Assembly (NCBI GenBank): GCA_949840935.1
Contig: CATKXX010000015.1
Coordinates: 1-64,000, forward strand
From: an uncultured Acetatifactor sp.
Lineage (GTDB): Bacteria; Bacillota; Clostridia; Lachnospirales; Lachnospiraceae
Direction of reading: 5' to 3'
DNA: 64,000 nucleotides
Part shown: positions 7,248-15,895 of the stretch, piece after piece
Numbering within the stretch: the first letter of the stretch is position 1
How the letters are laid out: each line of letters starts with the position of its first letter
The notes under the pieces: generated by a model
What the model was told of the DNA's origin: nothing
Databases searched by the model: none
The model's input: the letters and a program-made list of their open reading frames with translations, nothing else
Translations under genes and position numbers: made by a program

Positions 7248-9132
7248 AATTCTCAAAAGATATTTTGGATATGATACCTTTCGGGAAGGGCAGGAGCTTT
7301 TGACAGACTGTATTTTAAACGGCAGGGATGTGCTGGGTATCATGCCCACCGGGGCGGGGAAGTCCATCTGTTATCAGGTTCCGGCATTGCTGTTTCCCGG
7401 AATTACGCTGGTCATCTCACCTCTGATCTCTCTGATGAAGGATCAGGTTCAGTCACTGAACCATGCAGGCATACATGCAGCCTATATCAACAGTTCCCTG
7501 ACAGAAAATCAAATAGCAAAGGCATTACAATATGCCGCGGAAGGGCGGTATAAGATCATTTATGTGGCACCGGAGCGTCTGGAGACGGCTTCCTTTTTGT
7601 GGTTTGTTCAGAGAGTGGAGATCAGTATGGTGGCCGTTGATGAGGCTCACTGTATTTCCCAGTGGGGACAGGATTTCCGTCCCAGTTATCTGAAGATAGT
7701 CCGGTTTGTGGAACAGCTGCCGGTTCGCCCTGTGTTGAGCGCCTTTACGGCTACGGCTACCGGGGCGGTAAAGGAAGACATTATCTGTGTGCTTGGGCTC
7801 AGGGATCCGGAAATCCTTGTTACGGGATTTGACAGGAAAAATCTGTATTTTGGTGTGGAAACACCCAGGCGAAGGGATGAGTTTGTGGCGGATTATGTGC
7901 GGGGGCACAGCGGCGAGAGCGGTATCGTTTACTGTTCCACAAGGAAAAATGTGGAGCAGGTGCATGAAATGTTGTGTGGGATGGGAATTCCTGCTGCGCG
8001 GTATCATGCAGGACTGTCCGCAGAGGAGCGCAAGAGCAGCCAGGATGCTTTTATCTATGATGTAAAGCCTGTCATTGTGGCCACTAACGCTTTCGGTATG
8101 GGTATCGACAAATCCAATGTCCGCTATGTGCTTCATTATAATATGCCCCAGAGTATGGAGAATTATTACCAGGAAGCAGGGCGTGCGGGAAGGGACGGCG
8201 AGCCCTCGGAATGCATTTTGCTGTATTCTCCCCAGGATATTATGGTGAACCGTTTCCTGATTGAAAATAAGGAACAGAGGGAGGACAGCTTTGACGAAGC
8301 CCAGCTGCAGGCAATCCGCGAGCGTGATGAGGAGCGCCTGCGGGTTATGAGCTTTTATTGTTCCACCACGGATTGCCTTCGCGATTACATCTTAAAGTAT
8401 TTCGGCGAATATGGGGGCGGGGACTGCGGTAACTGCTCCAACTGCAGCGGGGAATTCGAGGATGTGGATATGTCGGAGGAGGCCGCTGTGATCGTCCGCT
8501 GCATCAGGGAGCTGGGAGGGCGGTATGGGATCAATGTAGTGGCCGGGACACTTACGGGAGCGCAGACTGCAAAGCTGCGGGAATACAACGTTAAGAGATT
8601 TGCTTCCTTTGGGACATTGAGCAGGCGCAGGGAAACAGAGATCAAGAAGATGATCCAGAAGCTGCTCCAGGACGGGGTTCTGGCACAGACCGCGGATAAA
8701 TACGCCCTGTTGAGGCTGGCTCCTCTGGCAAAGGAGGTAGAGGACGGCAGAAGGAGAGTGATTATGAGGGTGCCATCCCGGGCGAGGGCATCTGTGGCAT
8801 CTGACGGCAGAAAATCGGCCCAGGGACAGGCCAGCCAGGGGAGAAGCAGGAAGGGCCGCAGGTCAGATGTGCTTAATTCCCAGGGGCTGGAGTGTTTTGA
8901 GGCCCTGCGCGCCCTGCGGACAGAACTGGCAAGAGAGGAGTCTTTGCCGCCTTATATTGTCTTTTCTGATAAAACACTGGTGGATATGTGTGTCAGGCTT
9001 CCCTTTACCAGGGAGGAGATGCTGCAGGTATCCGGTGTGGGCGAGCATAAATACGAAAAGTATGGGGAGCGGTTTATCAGCCGGATAAAAGAATTTACAG
9101 GAGGGGTAAAAGGAAAATATTATTTTGGCTGA
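7222..9132 (+). CDS. recQ: ATP-dependent DNA helicase RecQ
   Basis: This 3'-5' DNA helicase acts in recombination and stalled-fork repair. Motifs visible are Walker A (MPTGAGKSICYQ), the Walker B box DEAH (VDEAHCISQWGQDFRP), helicase C motifs (ATNAFGMGIDKSNVRYV, QEAGRAGRDG), the zinc-binding cysteines (YCSTTDCLRDYIL...CGNCSNC), the winged helix, and a C-terminal HRDC domain (about 555-630, SDKTLVDMCVRLPF). The ORF-track start at 7141 lies well inside vanZ; the family start is close to KDTLDKYEILKRYFGY, so the GTG at 7222 is preferred. A basic serine/arginine/glutamine-rich linker (GRKSAQGQASQGRSRKGRR) precedes HRDC. Confidence 0.93.
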   Translation: MKDTLDKYEILKRYFGYDTFREGQELLTDCILNGRDVLGIMPTGAGKSICYQVPALLFPGITLVISPLISLMKDQVQSLNHAGIHAAYINSSLTENQIAKALQYAAEGRYKIIYVAPERLETASFLWFVQRVEISMVAVDEAHCISQWGQDFRPSYLKIVRFVEQLPVRPVLSAFTATATGAVKEDIICVLGLRDPEILVTGFDRKNLYFGVETPRRRDEFVADYVRGHSGESGIVYCSTRKNVEQVHEMLCGMGIPAARYHAGLSAEERKSSQDAFIYDVKPVIVATNAFGMGIDKSNVRYVLHYNMPQSMENYYQEAGRAGRDGEPSECILLYSPQDIMVNRFLIENKEQREDSFDEAQLQAIRERDEERLRVMSFYCSTTDCLRDYILKYFGEYGGGDCGNCSNCSGEFEDVDMSEEAAVIVRCIRELGGRYGINVVAGTLTGAQTAKLREYNVKRFASFGTLSRRRETEIKKMIQKLLQDGVLAQTADKYALLRLAPLAKEVEDGRRRVIMRVPSRARASVASDGRKSAQGQASQGRSRKGRRSDVLNSQGLECFEALRALRTELAREESLPPYIVFSDKTLVDMCVRLPFTREEMLQVSGVGEHKYEKYGERFISRIKEFTGGVKGKYYFG

Positions 9133-9231
9133 TTTGGAGCAGGAGATATCCCGTGATACAATATGGATACATCTGTAGTGCAGAATGGAATAGACAGTTT
9201 ATAGATAAGGCAGAAGAAACGGGGGAAAGGG

Positions 9232-9888
9232 ATGTTAAAGATTTTGATTGCAGAGGATGAGGAGCCTATTGCAAATCTGATCAGGATGAATTTAAGACGG
9301 GCAGGCTACAACTGCATCTGGGCTGCGGACGGTGAGACCGCTGCAGATTATATGGAAAAGGAGAAGCCGGATCTGGTATTGCTTGATGTGATGCTTCCGG
9401 GTATCAACGGGTATGAGCTGATGGAATATGCCAGGACACTGGAGCTTCCGGTTATTTTCCTGACAGCGTTGGGAAGTACCGAAAATAAAGTGAAGGGCCT
9501 GAAAATGGGGGCAGATGATTATCTGCCCAAGCCCTTTGAGATAGTGGAGCTGCTGGCAAGAGTGGAAGCAGTACTTCGCAGATATCATAAGACGGAGAGT
9601 GTGCTGGAGGTATTCGACATTGTCATCGATACCGCTTCCAGGGCGGTTACCAGGGGCGGGGAGCAGATTCCCCTTACCATGAAGGAATTCGATCTTCTGC
9701 TTTTACTTGCCAGGAACCGGAATATAGCGTTATACAGAGAGACGATTTACGAGACGGTCTGGGGCGGGGAATATGGGGGGCAGAGCAGGACTGTTGACCT
9801 GCACATCCAGAGGCTTAAGAAAAAGCTGAATTGGGATAATGAAATTTCTGCGGTGTATAAGGTGGGATATCGACTGGAGGCGGAATGA
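9232..9888 (+). CDS. OmpR-family DNA-binding response regulator
   Basis: This 218-residue protein has an N-terminal receiver (acidic pocket EDEE at 8-11, phosphoacceptor Asp52 in LLDVMLPG, Thr78, Lys100) and a C-terminal winged helix (about 125-216, LTMKEFDLLLLLARN...TVDLHIQRLKKKL). Phosphorylation by the adjacent kinase would trigger DNA binding. AACGGGGGAAAGGG precedes the ATG. The stop overlaps the kinase start in ATGA, so both are made from one message. The targets are unknown; the neighbouring membrane protein and symporter genes are candidates. Confidence 0.95.
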   Translation: MLKILIAEDEEPIANLIRMNLRRAGYNCIWAADGETAADYMEKEKPDLVLLDVMLPGINGYELMEYARTLELPVIFLTALGSTENKVKGLKMGADDYLPKPFEIVELLARVEAVLRRYHKTESVLEVFDIVIDTASRAVTRGGEQIPLTMKEFDLLLLLARNRNIALYRETIYETVWGGEYGGQSRTVDLHIQRLKKKLNWDNEISAVYKVGYRLEAE

Positions 9889-11378
9889 GATTTTCAGATA
9901 AGCTGTTTCTTGCCACAACGGCGCTGTTGACAGCTATTTTTATGGTATTTGGGATCTGGATGCTCTCCTCTAATTTTACGCAGCTTCTGAACAGGGAGAT
10001 TGAACGCGGGAACAGCGAGAGCAGGATGTATGCCTTTCTGTTTGAGATGGGCTATCGTTCCACAGAGGATTATGGAGAGGATTATGCGGTCAGCAGGACA
10101 TTGGACAGTATTACGCACAGTGTTGAGCGGGAGGGAAGCCGCCTTTTTGTACAAAGGGGGGACGGCTCCTATTATGTCGGGGAAAGCTATGTGTCAGGGG
10201 AAGGCTTTGGGCAGGAGATACAGAACCTGATAGCAGCTCTTGAGCTTGCGGGAAATACGTATGGATACTGTATCCGTAAGTTTGGCAGCGCATACTATAT
10301 GTTTATGGTTACCGTTACGGAGACCTCGGAGCAACGTCTTTACCTTGGCCTGTGCCGTGAGCTGACGCCGGTCTATGAGAACAGGGCCGAACTTCTCAGA
10401 CAGTACCGGATGGCGCTCCTGGGACTGTTGGTGATTGGAAGCATTGGTATATATGGCCTTTCCAGGTACATTACCAGGCCTATCCGCAATCTTGACCGCA
10501 TGGCAAAACAGATTTCCAGCGGCAGGATAGAGCTGCGTTCAGCGAATAAGAGCCCGGATGAAATCGGTGAGCTGGCAAGAAGCTTCAACCGCATGGCGGA
10601 CAGGCTGGTGGAGCAGGCAGAAGCAAAGGCCATGGAGGCGAAGCAGAAAGAGGATTTTACGGCAGCGTTTGCCCATGAGCTGAAGACTCCCCTGACCTCT
10701 ATCATCGGGTACGCAGATATGATGAATTCCATGAAAATATCGGATGAGGAGAGGGCGGAGGCCACCTTCTATATATACAGCCAGGGTAAACGTCTGGAAA
10801 GCCTGTCCCACAAGCTGCTGGAGCTTGTGAGCATGGATAAGAATCCCCTGGAAAGCAGGCCCATACAGACAAAGCTGATCGAAGAAAATATCAGGACTAC
10901 GGTAAGGCCCATCTGGGATCAGAAAAAGATCCATGGTAAGGTGGATATGGATAAGGGTGTGATCTGTGGGGATCTTGATCTTCTTCTCTCCCTGTTCTAT
11001 AATCTGCTGGATAATGCGGCAAAGGCCATGGACAAGGGGGATCGGGGATTTATTCTGTTAAAGGGGCTCAATCTCCCCAGCGGTGAGTATGAGATTAAGG
11101 TGGTGGACAATGGGAGGGGAATCCCGGGTGAGGAGATCAGCCGTATTACGGAAGCTTTTTATATGGTGGATAAGTCCCGTTCCCGCAAGGAGGGCGGCGC
11201 CGGTATCGGCATGGCGCTTTGTTATAAGATCATTAAGCTGCACGGCGGTATCCTGCAGATTGACAGCAGGCTGGGAGAAGGAACCGTCATGAAGGTGGTA
11301 TTTCCTGCAGGTGCGGTCAAGAAGGAAAGAGCGAATGAGCGGAAAAAGAAATCAAGACAGGCAGAGGCCTCATCGTAG
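9885..11378 (+). CDS. Sensor histidine kinase with HAMP domain
   Basis: This 497-residue membrane kinase has TM1 (8-28), an outer sensor region (about 29-175), TM2 (176-194), HAMP (195-247), the dimerisation box with phosphoacceptor His264 (FAHELKTPLTSIIGY) and a HATPase domain with N box (YNLLDNAAKA), G1 (VDNGRGIP) and G2 (GGAGIGMAL). It pairs with the response regulator upstream through a 4-nt overlap. The sensor region is not a named domain. The 3' end overlaps the next gene by 44 nt, which is unusually long and suggests the third protein belongs to the same signalling unit. Confidence 0.95.
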   Translation: MRFSDKLFLATTALLTAIFMVFGIWMLSSNFTQLLNREIERGNSESRMYAFLFEMGYRSTEDYGEDYAVSRTLDSITHSVEREGSRLFVQRGDGSYYVGESYVSGEGFGQEIQNLIAALELAGNTYGYCIRKFGSAYYMFMVTVTETSEQRLYLGLCRELTPVYENRAELLRQYRMALLGLLVIGSIGIYGLSRYITRPIRNLDRMAKQISSGRIELRSANKSPDEIGELARSFNRMADRLVEQAEAKAMEAKQKEDFTAAFAHELKTPLTSIIGYADMMNSMKISDEERAEATFYIYSQGKRLESLSHKLLELVSMDKNPLESRPIQTKLIEENIRTTVRPIWDQKKIHGKVDMDKGVICGDLDLLLSLFYNLLDNAAKAMDKGDRGFILLKGLNLPSGEYEIKVVDNGRGIPGEEISRITEAFYMVDKSRSRKEGGAGIGMALCYKIIKLHGGILQIDSRLGEGTVMKVVFPAGAVKKERANERKKKSRQAEASS

Positions 11379-12411
11379 ACTGGAAAGAATGCTTATTTAT
11401 ATCCTTTTTATACTGGCGCTTGGGGGCTTGGTAGGAGCCGCATTTATCAGTCCAAGATGGGTTTTCGGGATTCAGGACGGCATCCAGTGCCAGGAAATGG
11501 TTCTGGAGGAGAGGGAAAATGTAGATGTCACAGCTCTGAGCACTAACTACGAGGTTTCCTTTTATCGCAGGATGACTAATTTTGCAGAAAATCCTCCGGA
11601 TATCGTGAATTATTACGTGACTTCGGAAGAATTGACGGATTATCAGGAGCTGCAGAGATTTTTACAGTCGGAGTCCGGGCTGTACAGGGATAATATATTG
11701 ATGTTGACAGAAATGGGGCTGATCACCCAGGATATATTCACCAGCAATATCAGCAGCTGGAAGCAGTATGTGATCTACAGCGACGATTATACCAGGGGGG
11801 TTAACTTTATTCTGTGGTACATTGAATTGGAATCTGCATATGAATCGACTGGGACATTTAAACTCCTCCTGGAGGCTGAAACAGGAGACGTATACGGAGT
11901 GCAGGCTGATACGGGCGACCTGTGGGTGGAAGGATACGAGAAAGGGGTCGATAAGACTGTCATAAGCCTGGAGGAATTCCTGGGAATGAGTAATTATTCA
12001 GACTACTACTATTCCTGGGAGACGATTGCATACTATTTCAGCGGGATGAATGAGACGGACTATTACAGCGACTACAAGCAGTACCTTGAGCAGTCCAGGT
12101 TCTATGAGGACGCAATTTATGCGGAAAAGGCTGCCCAGGAAATGATGGATGGTGTGGAACAGAACAGTGTCAGCATTGGGACTGAGTCAAATTTATGGAC
12201 GGGCGATTCCCTGGTTGATTATTGGATGGAGCATCCGCCGCGGTTCATCAGCCGGAATAATGGCAACCGGCTGGAGTGCACATTCCCTTATGGGAAAAGT
12301 GATATGGTCTTTCGGATAGAGACAAAAGATAGCGTGCCCTATCCCTGGATACTGCACGATATTACGGTTGGCTTTCCTGCGGTCTATGAGTTGATTCCTG
12401 AGTTTGGGTAA
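11335..12411 (+). CDS. Single-pass membrane protein linked to the two-component system, unknown function
   Basis: This 358-residue protein was not recognised. It has a basic cytoplasmic N-terminus (MSGKRNQDRQRPHRRLER), one membrane helix (about 19-40, MLIYILFILALGGLVGAAF) and an outer domain rich in Tyr, Glu and Asp, with several YY/DYYYSW stretches. The ORF track begins at a GTG (11311), but AAGGAAAG fits the ATG at 11335. The gene starts inside the 3' end of the kinase gene. From its place it may be a regulated output or an accessory sensor of the two-component system; that is inference. Confidence 0.75.
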   Translation: MSGKRNQDRQRPHRRLERMLIYILFILALGGLVGAAFISPRWVFGIQDGIQCQEMVLEERENVDVTALSTNYEVSFYRRMTNFAENPPDIVNYYVTSEELTDYQELQRFLQSESGLYRDNILMLTEMGLITQDIFTSNISSWKQYVIYSDDYTRGVNFILWYIELESAYESTGTFKLLLEAETGDVYGVQADTGDLWVEGYEKGVDKTVISLEEFLGMSNYSDYYYSWETIAYYFSGMNETDYYSDYKQYLEQSRFYEDAIYAEKAAQEMMDGVEQNSVSIGTESNLWTGDSLVDYWMEHPPRFISRNNGNRLECTFPYGKSDMVFRIETKDSVPYPWILHDITVGFPAVYELIPEFG

Positions 12412-12470
12412 AACAGGAATAATAAGGCCTTTGCACTGATATATTTAAAAAAAAGTACAGAGGCTTTACT

Positions 12471-13898
12471 TTGATAAAATTAGAAGAATGGATCAGGAGG
12501 CTTGACGACCTGGTGTGGGGGCCGTGGCTGCTGTTTTTGCTGCTGGGGACAGGGATATATCTGATGGTCAGCCTGAGGTTTCTGCCTCTCAAAAATCTGA
12601 AATTTGCTTTTTTCTGCGCGCTTGGCAGGGAGGGGAAACCCCGGCTGCAGGAAACGGGACAAGGGAAAGGGCGGGGAAGGAAGTATACAGGGAAGGGGAA
12701 GGCATCCTCCGGCCAGGTGTCGTCCCTGGCATCCCTCACCACGGAGCTTGCCGCTACCATGGGAACGGGTAATATTGTGGGAGTTGCAACAGCGATGGTG
12801 CTTGGAGGGCCGGGAGCCCTGTTCTGGATGGTGGTTACCAGCCTGATCGGAATGGCTACCAAGCTGGTGGAAAGTACATTGTCCGTTACATATCGGTGTA
12901 AAAATGAATTGGGAGAGACGGTAGGCGGCCCCATGTATACTATGGCCGCTGCACTTCCGGGAAAATCCTTTGGCAGAATGCTTGGGACGCTATTTGCGCT
13001 GTTCGCTGTTCTTGCTTCTTTCGGAATGGGGAATATGACGCAGTCCAACTCCATTGCAGATGCCCTGTATGTCACCTTCCAGGTGCCCAGAGCGGCTGCC
13101 GCCCTGGGAGTGACACTGATGACCATTCTCGTAGTCCTGGGAGGGATTGGATATATCGCGAAGCTGACACGGATTATGGTGCCTTTTATGGGAGTCTTTT
13201 ACCTTTTGGGGACGCTGGCTGTGATTCTGACTCATTGGAGGAACCTTCCCCTTGCCATAGGCGGCATCCTGACGGCGGCATTCTGTCCTCAGGCAGTATC
13301 GGGAGGGTTGTTCGGTACGGTTATGGTTTCTATGGGACAGTCCCTGCGATGGGGTGTTTCCAGGGGGATTTTTTCCAATGAGGCGGGGCTGGGCGCAGCA
13401 GGGATTTCCGCCGCGGCGGCGGACACGAAGGATGCGGTGAAACAGGGGTATATCAGTATGACGGGAGTCTTTCTGGATACCGTAATCATGTGTTCCCTGA
13501 CCGGGCTGGCGCTGGCTTCTTCCGGTGCGCTTGGGATGACCGATGGGGCGGGCAGACCTCTGACAGGGACGGCGCTGACTCTGGCTGCTTTCGAGAGCAC
13601 CCTGGGAGACTGGGGGGAAAGGTTTGTCAGTGTCAGCATCGTGCTCTTTGCCTTTGCCACGATTGCAGGCTGGGCTTATCAGGGAGAGAGGGCTTTTGAA
13701 TTCCTGATGAAAGGAAAAGTTTCTTATAATATGTGGTATCGATTTATCTATGCGTTGATGGCTTTTCTGGGGTGCGTCTGTTCCCTGGAAGCAGTATGGA
13801 ATCTGTCGGATATCTGTAATGCACTGATGGCAGTCCCCAATTTAATCTGCGTGATTCTTTTGTCGCCCGGAGTATGCAGAAGGATACGGGAATATTAA
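12471..13898 (+). CDS. Alanine/glycine:sodium symporter (AGCS family)
   Basis: This 475-residue transporter moves alanine or glycine into the cell with sodium. The AGCS signature is clear (GTGNIVGVATAMVLGGPGALFWM), with about 9-11 membrane segments. Conserved later stretches include RGIFSNEAGLGAAGISAAAADT and AGWAYQGERAFEFL. A glycine/lysine-rich loop (about 57-80, GKGRGRKYTGKGK) is inserted between the first two conserved parts and is longer and more basic than usual. The start is TTG at 12471, with GAGG 6 nt upstream. It follows the membrane protein gene by 59 nt and may be part of the same transcript. Confidence 0.9.
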   Translation: MIKLEEWIRRLDDLVWGPWLLFLLLGTGIYLMVSLRFLPLKNLKFAFFCALGREGKPRLQETGQGKGRGRKYTGKGKASSGQVSSLASLTTELAATMGTGNIVGVATAMVLGGPGALFWMVVTSLIGMATKLVESTLSVTYRCKNELGETVGGPMYTMAAALPGKSFGRMLGTLFALFAVLASFGMGNMTQSNSIADALYVTFQVPRAAAALGVTLMTILVVLGGIGYIAKLTRIMVPFMGVFYLLGTLAVILTHWRNLPLAIGGILTAAFCPQAVSGGLFGTVMVSMGQSLRWGVSRGIFSNEAGLGAAGISAAAADTKDAVKQGYISMTGVFLDTVIMCSLTGLALASSGALGMTDGAGRPLTGTALTLAAFESTLGDWGERFVSVSIVLFAFATIAGWAYQGERAFEFLMKGKVSYNMWYRFIYALMAFLGCVCSLEAVWNLSDICNALMAVPNLICVILLSPGVCRRIREY

Positions 13899-14013
13899 AT
13901 AATATCTAAAAATGCAGGCAGATTTTCAGTGATAGTGTCCATATGATTTATAGAGATATTTTGATATACTAAAAATGTTTATTTATCCAATAGATACAGC
14001 AAGGAGGATTTAT

Positions 14014-14418
14014 ATGAGTTTTGAAAAACCGTTGGTCATTGATGTGGGTATGTCGGAAGGTGTATACGCGGCATCTGGTGCCTGTGACTGTTTCTCCATT
14101 GAAAATATTCATGAGAATGCTGATGCGGCTATGGGATACTTCCTGGAATGGAATATCGTACATAATCAGACCCATAGTCATACGGTGGAGACAGACTGGG
14201 CAAATCTTTATGCAGAGATTACCTTTACCACGACGATTCCGGCTACTGTCACGGTGCGGAATCCTGCCAATGCTGTTATTTCCGGGAATAAAGTTATCTT
14301 AAATCTTGAAACAGTCGTTCCGGCGGATGCAGGTGATTTCTCTTATAATGCTATTATTTTGGCAGGAGAGGGTTCGTCGAGCCTGCGCTATCAGTCGATT
14401 GAGTCTAAGCACAGATAA
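14014..14418 (+). CDS. Unrecognised 134-residue beta-rich protein
   Basis: AGGAGG, 6 nt before ATG 14014, is an excellent ribosome binding site, so translation is very likely; the ORF-track start at 13975 is not supported. There is no signal peptide and no membrane segment. The N-terminus EKPLVIDVGMSEGVYAASGA looks like a conserved leader-like stretch, followed by CDC, a His-rich patch (WNIVHNQTHSHTVETDW) and alternating hydrophobic strands (ITFTTTIPATVTVRNPANAVISGN) that suggest an Ig-like sandwich. I recall similar unnamed Clostridia proteins but cannot name a family. It is monocistronic, and hairpins lie downstream. Confidence 0.7.
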   Translation: MSFEKPLVIDVGMSEGVYAASGACDCFSIENIHENADAAMGYFLEWNIVHNQTHSHTVETDWANLYAEITFTTTIPATVTVRNPANAVISGNKVILNLETVVPADAGDFSYNAIILAGEGSSSLRYQSIESKHR

Positions 14419-14467
14419 GGACACAGGAGCCGGATGCTTCCTGTGCAGGCAGTGAAAAGGGCAATAC

Positions 14468-14510
14468 GGGAGACAGGGAGCCGGGAGGGCTTTTCCCTGC
14501 CTCCTTTTTT
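14468..14510 (+). terminator. Terminator after the 134-residue protein gene
   Basis: GGGAGACAGGGA pairs with TCCCTGCCTCC with one mismatch and is followed by six T. An additional small stem (CACAGGA/TCCTGTG, 14422-14445) lies upstream, right after the stop codon. Confidence 0.75.
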
Positions 14511-14553
14511 CCGTGGATGAGAGTATATCCGTGAAAAAGGATGAAAATAGGAA

Positions 14554-14582
14554 TTGTGATGAATCGGGAAACGTGGTATGAT
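14554..14582 (+). promoter_or_regulatory. Promoter of pepT
   Basis: TTGTGA (14554-14559), a 17-bp spacer and TATGAT (14577-14582) lie about 50 bp before the peptidase start. Confidence 0.65.
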
Positions 14583-14632
14583 AAATAAGTTATTTTCAGG
14601 CTTACTACGGTGAAAAAAGAAGGAGATTATAC

Positions 14633-15868
14633 ATGACTGTATCCAGGACTATTGAATACTTTTTACAATATGTAATGATAGACACACAATCCGATGAGAC
14701 TACGGGGGTCACACCCAGCACCCCGAAACAGCATGAATTGGCGGAACTGCTGGCCAGGCAGCTTCAGGATATGGGAGCGGAGGAGATTGCCTATGACAGG
14801 GAGCATTGCTATCTCTACGCAACGATTCCGGCCACCACAGGCTGTGAAAATGCGCCGGTGCTGGGATTTATTGCTCACATGGATACGTCCCCTGCAGTAT
14901 CCGGAGCCGGGGTTAAGCCGCGGATTATAGAAAATTATGACGGAAAGGATATCCTGCTGAATGAGGCGGAGAATATTGTGCTTTCCGTTTCGGATTTTCC
15001 GGATATTACGAGGCTGAAGGGAAAGGATCTCATTGTTACTGACGGCACTACGCTTTTAGGCGCTGATGATAAGGCAGGGATAGCGGAGATTATGGGTGCC
15101 TGTGAATATCTTTTGCAGCATCCTGAGATAAGGCATGGCAGGCTGCGGATTGGATTTACGCCTGATGAGGAGATAGGAGAAGGAGCGGATCATTTTGATG
15201 TAGGGCTCTTTGGAGCGGATTTTGCCTATACGGTGGACGGTGGTGAGCTGGGCGAGCTGGAGGATGAGACCTTTAACGCGGCGTCAGGCAGGCTGACGGT
15301 ATCTGGGCGCAGCGTGCATCCTGGCAGCGCCAAAGGAAAGATGATCAATGCAATCCTGATAGCACAGGAATTTCAGGGCCTTCTTCCTGTATTCCAGAAC
15401 CCCATGTACACGGAAGGGAGGGAGGGCTTCTTCCATTTAGACCGTATAGAGGGAAATGTGGAGAAGACGGTTGCGGAATACATTATCCGGGATCACGACA
15501 GGAATGCTTTTGAACAAAAAAAGGCAGTTTTTGCGCGGTGTGCGGATTTCCTGAATGCAAAATATGGCCAGGGAACGGCCTGCGCAGAGGTGAAGGACTC
15601 TTATTATAATATGCGTGAGGTGCTGAAGGAGCATGAGCATCTTATGGAAAACGCAGCCAGCCTTCTGCGGACTTTGGGTGTAGAGCCCATCGTGAATCCC
15701 GTCAGAGGGGGCACCGACGGCGCAAGGCTTTCTTTTATGGGGCTGCCCTGCCCCAACCTCTGTACTGGAGGGGCGAATTACCACAGCCGTTTTGAATATG
15801 CCTGTGTCCAGTCTATGGACATGGTTACGGAGCTGCTGATCCTGCTGGCGGAGAAGTATTCTTCATGA
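14633..15868 (+). CDS. pepT: Peptidase T (tripeptide aminopeptidase)
   Basis: This zinc-dependent cytoplasmic exopeptidase of the M20 family releases the N-terminal residue of tripeptides. Metal and catalytic motifs are present: AHMDTSP (His/Asp), LLGADDKAGIAE (bridging Asp), FTPDEEIGEGADHF (catalytic and metal Glu), and the late NPVRGGTDGARLSFMG and GGANYHSRFEY (metal His). The 411 residues match the family length of about 405-410. AAGAAGGAGA precedes the ATG. It has its own promoter, and miaB follows at 27 nt. Confidence 0.96.
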   Translation: MTVSRTIEYFLQYVMIDTQSDETTGVTPSTPKQHELAELLARQLQDMGAEEIAYDREHCYLYATIPATTGCENAPVLGFIAHMDTSPAVSGAGVKPRIIENYDGKDILLNEAENIVLSVSDFPDITRLKGKDLIVTDGTTLLGADDKAGIAEIMGACEYLLQHPEIRHGRLRIGFTPDEEIGEGADHFDVGLFGADFAYTVDGGELGELEDETFNAASGRLTVSGRSVHPGSAKGKMINAILIAQEFQGLLPVFQNPMYTEGREGFFHLDRIEGNVEKTVAEYIIRDHDRNAFEQKKAVFARCADFLNAKYGQGTACAEVKDSYYNMREVLKEHEHLMENAASLLRTLGVEPIVNPVRGGTDGARLSFMGLPCPNLCTGGANYHSRFEYACVQSMDMVTELLILLAEKYSS

Positions 15869-15895
15869 CCAAGGTACAGGAGGGAGGGTAACTTA

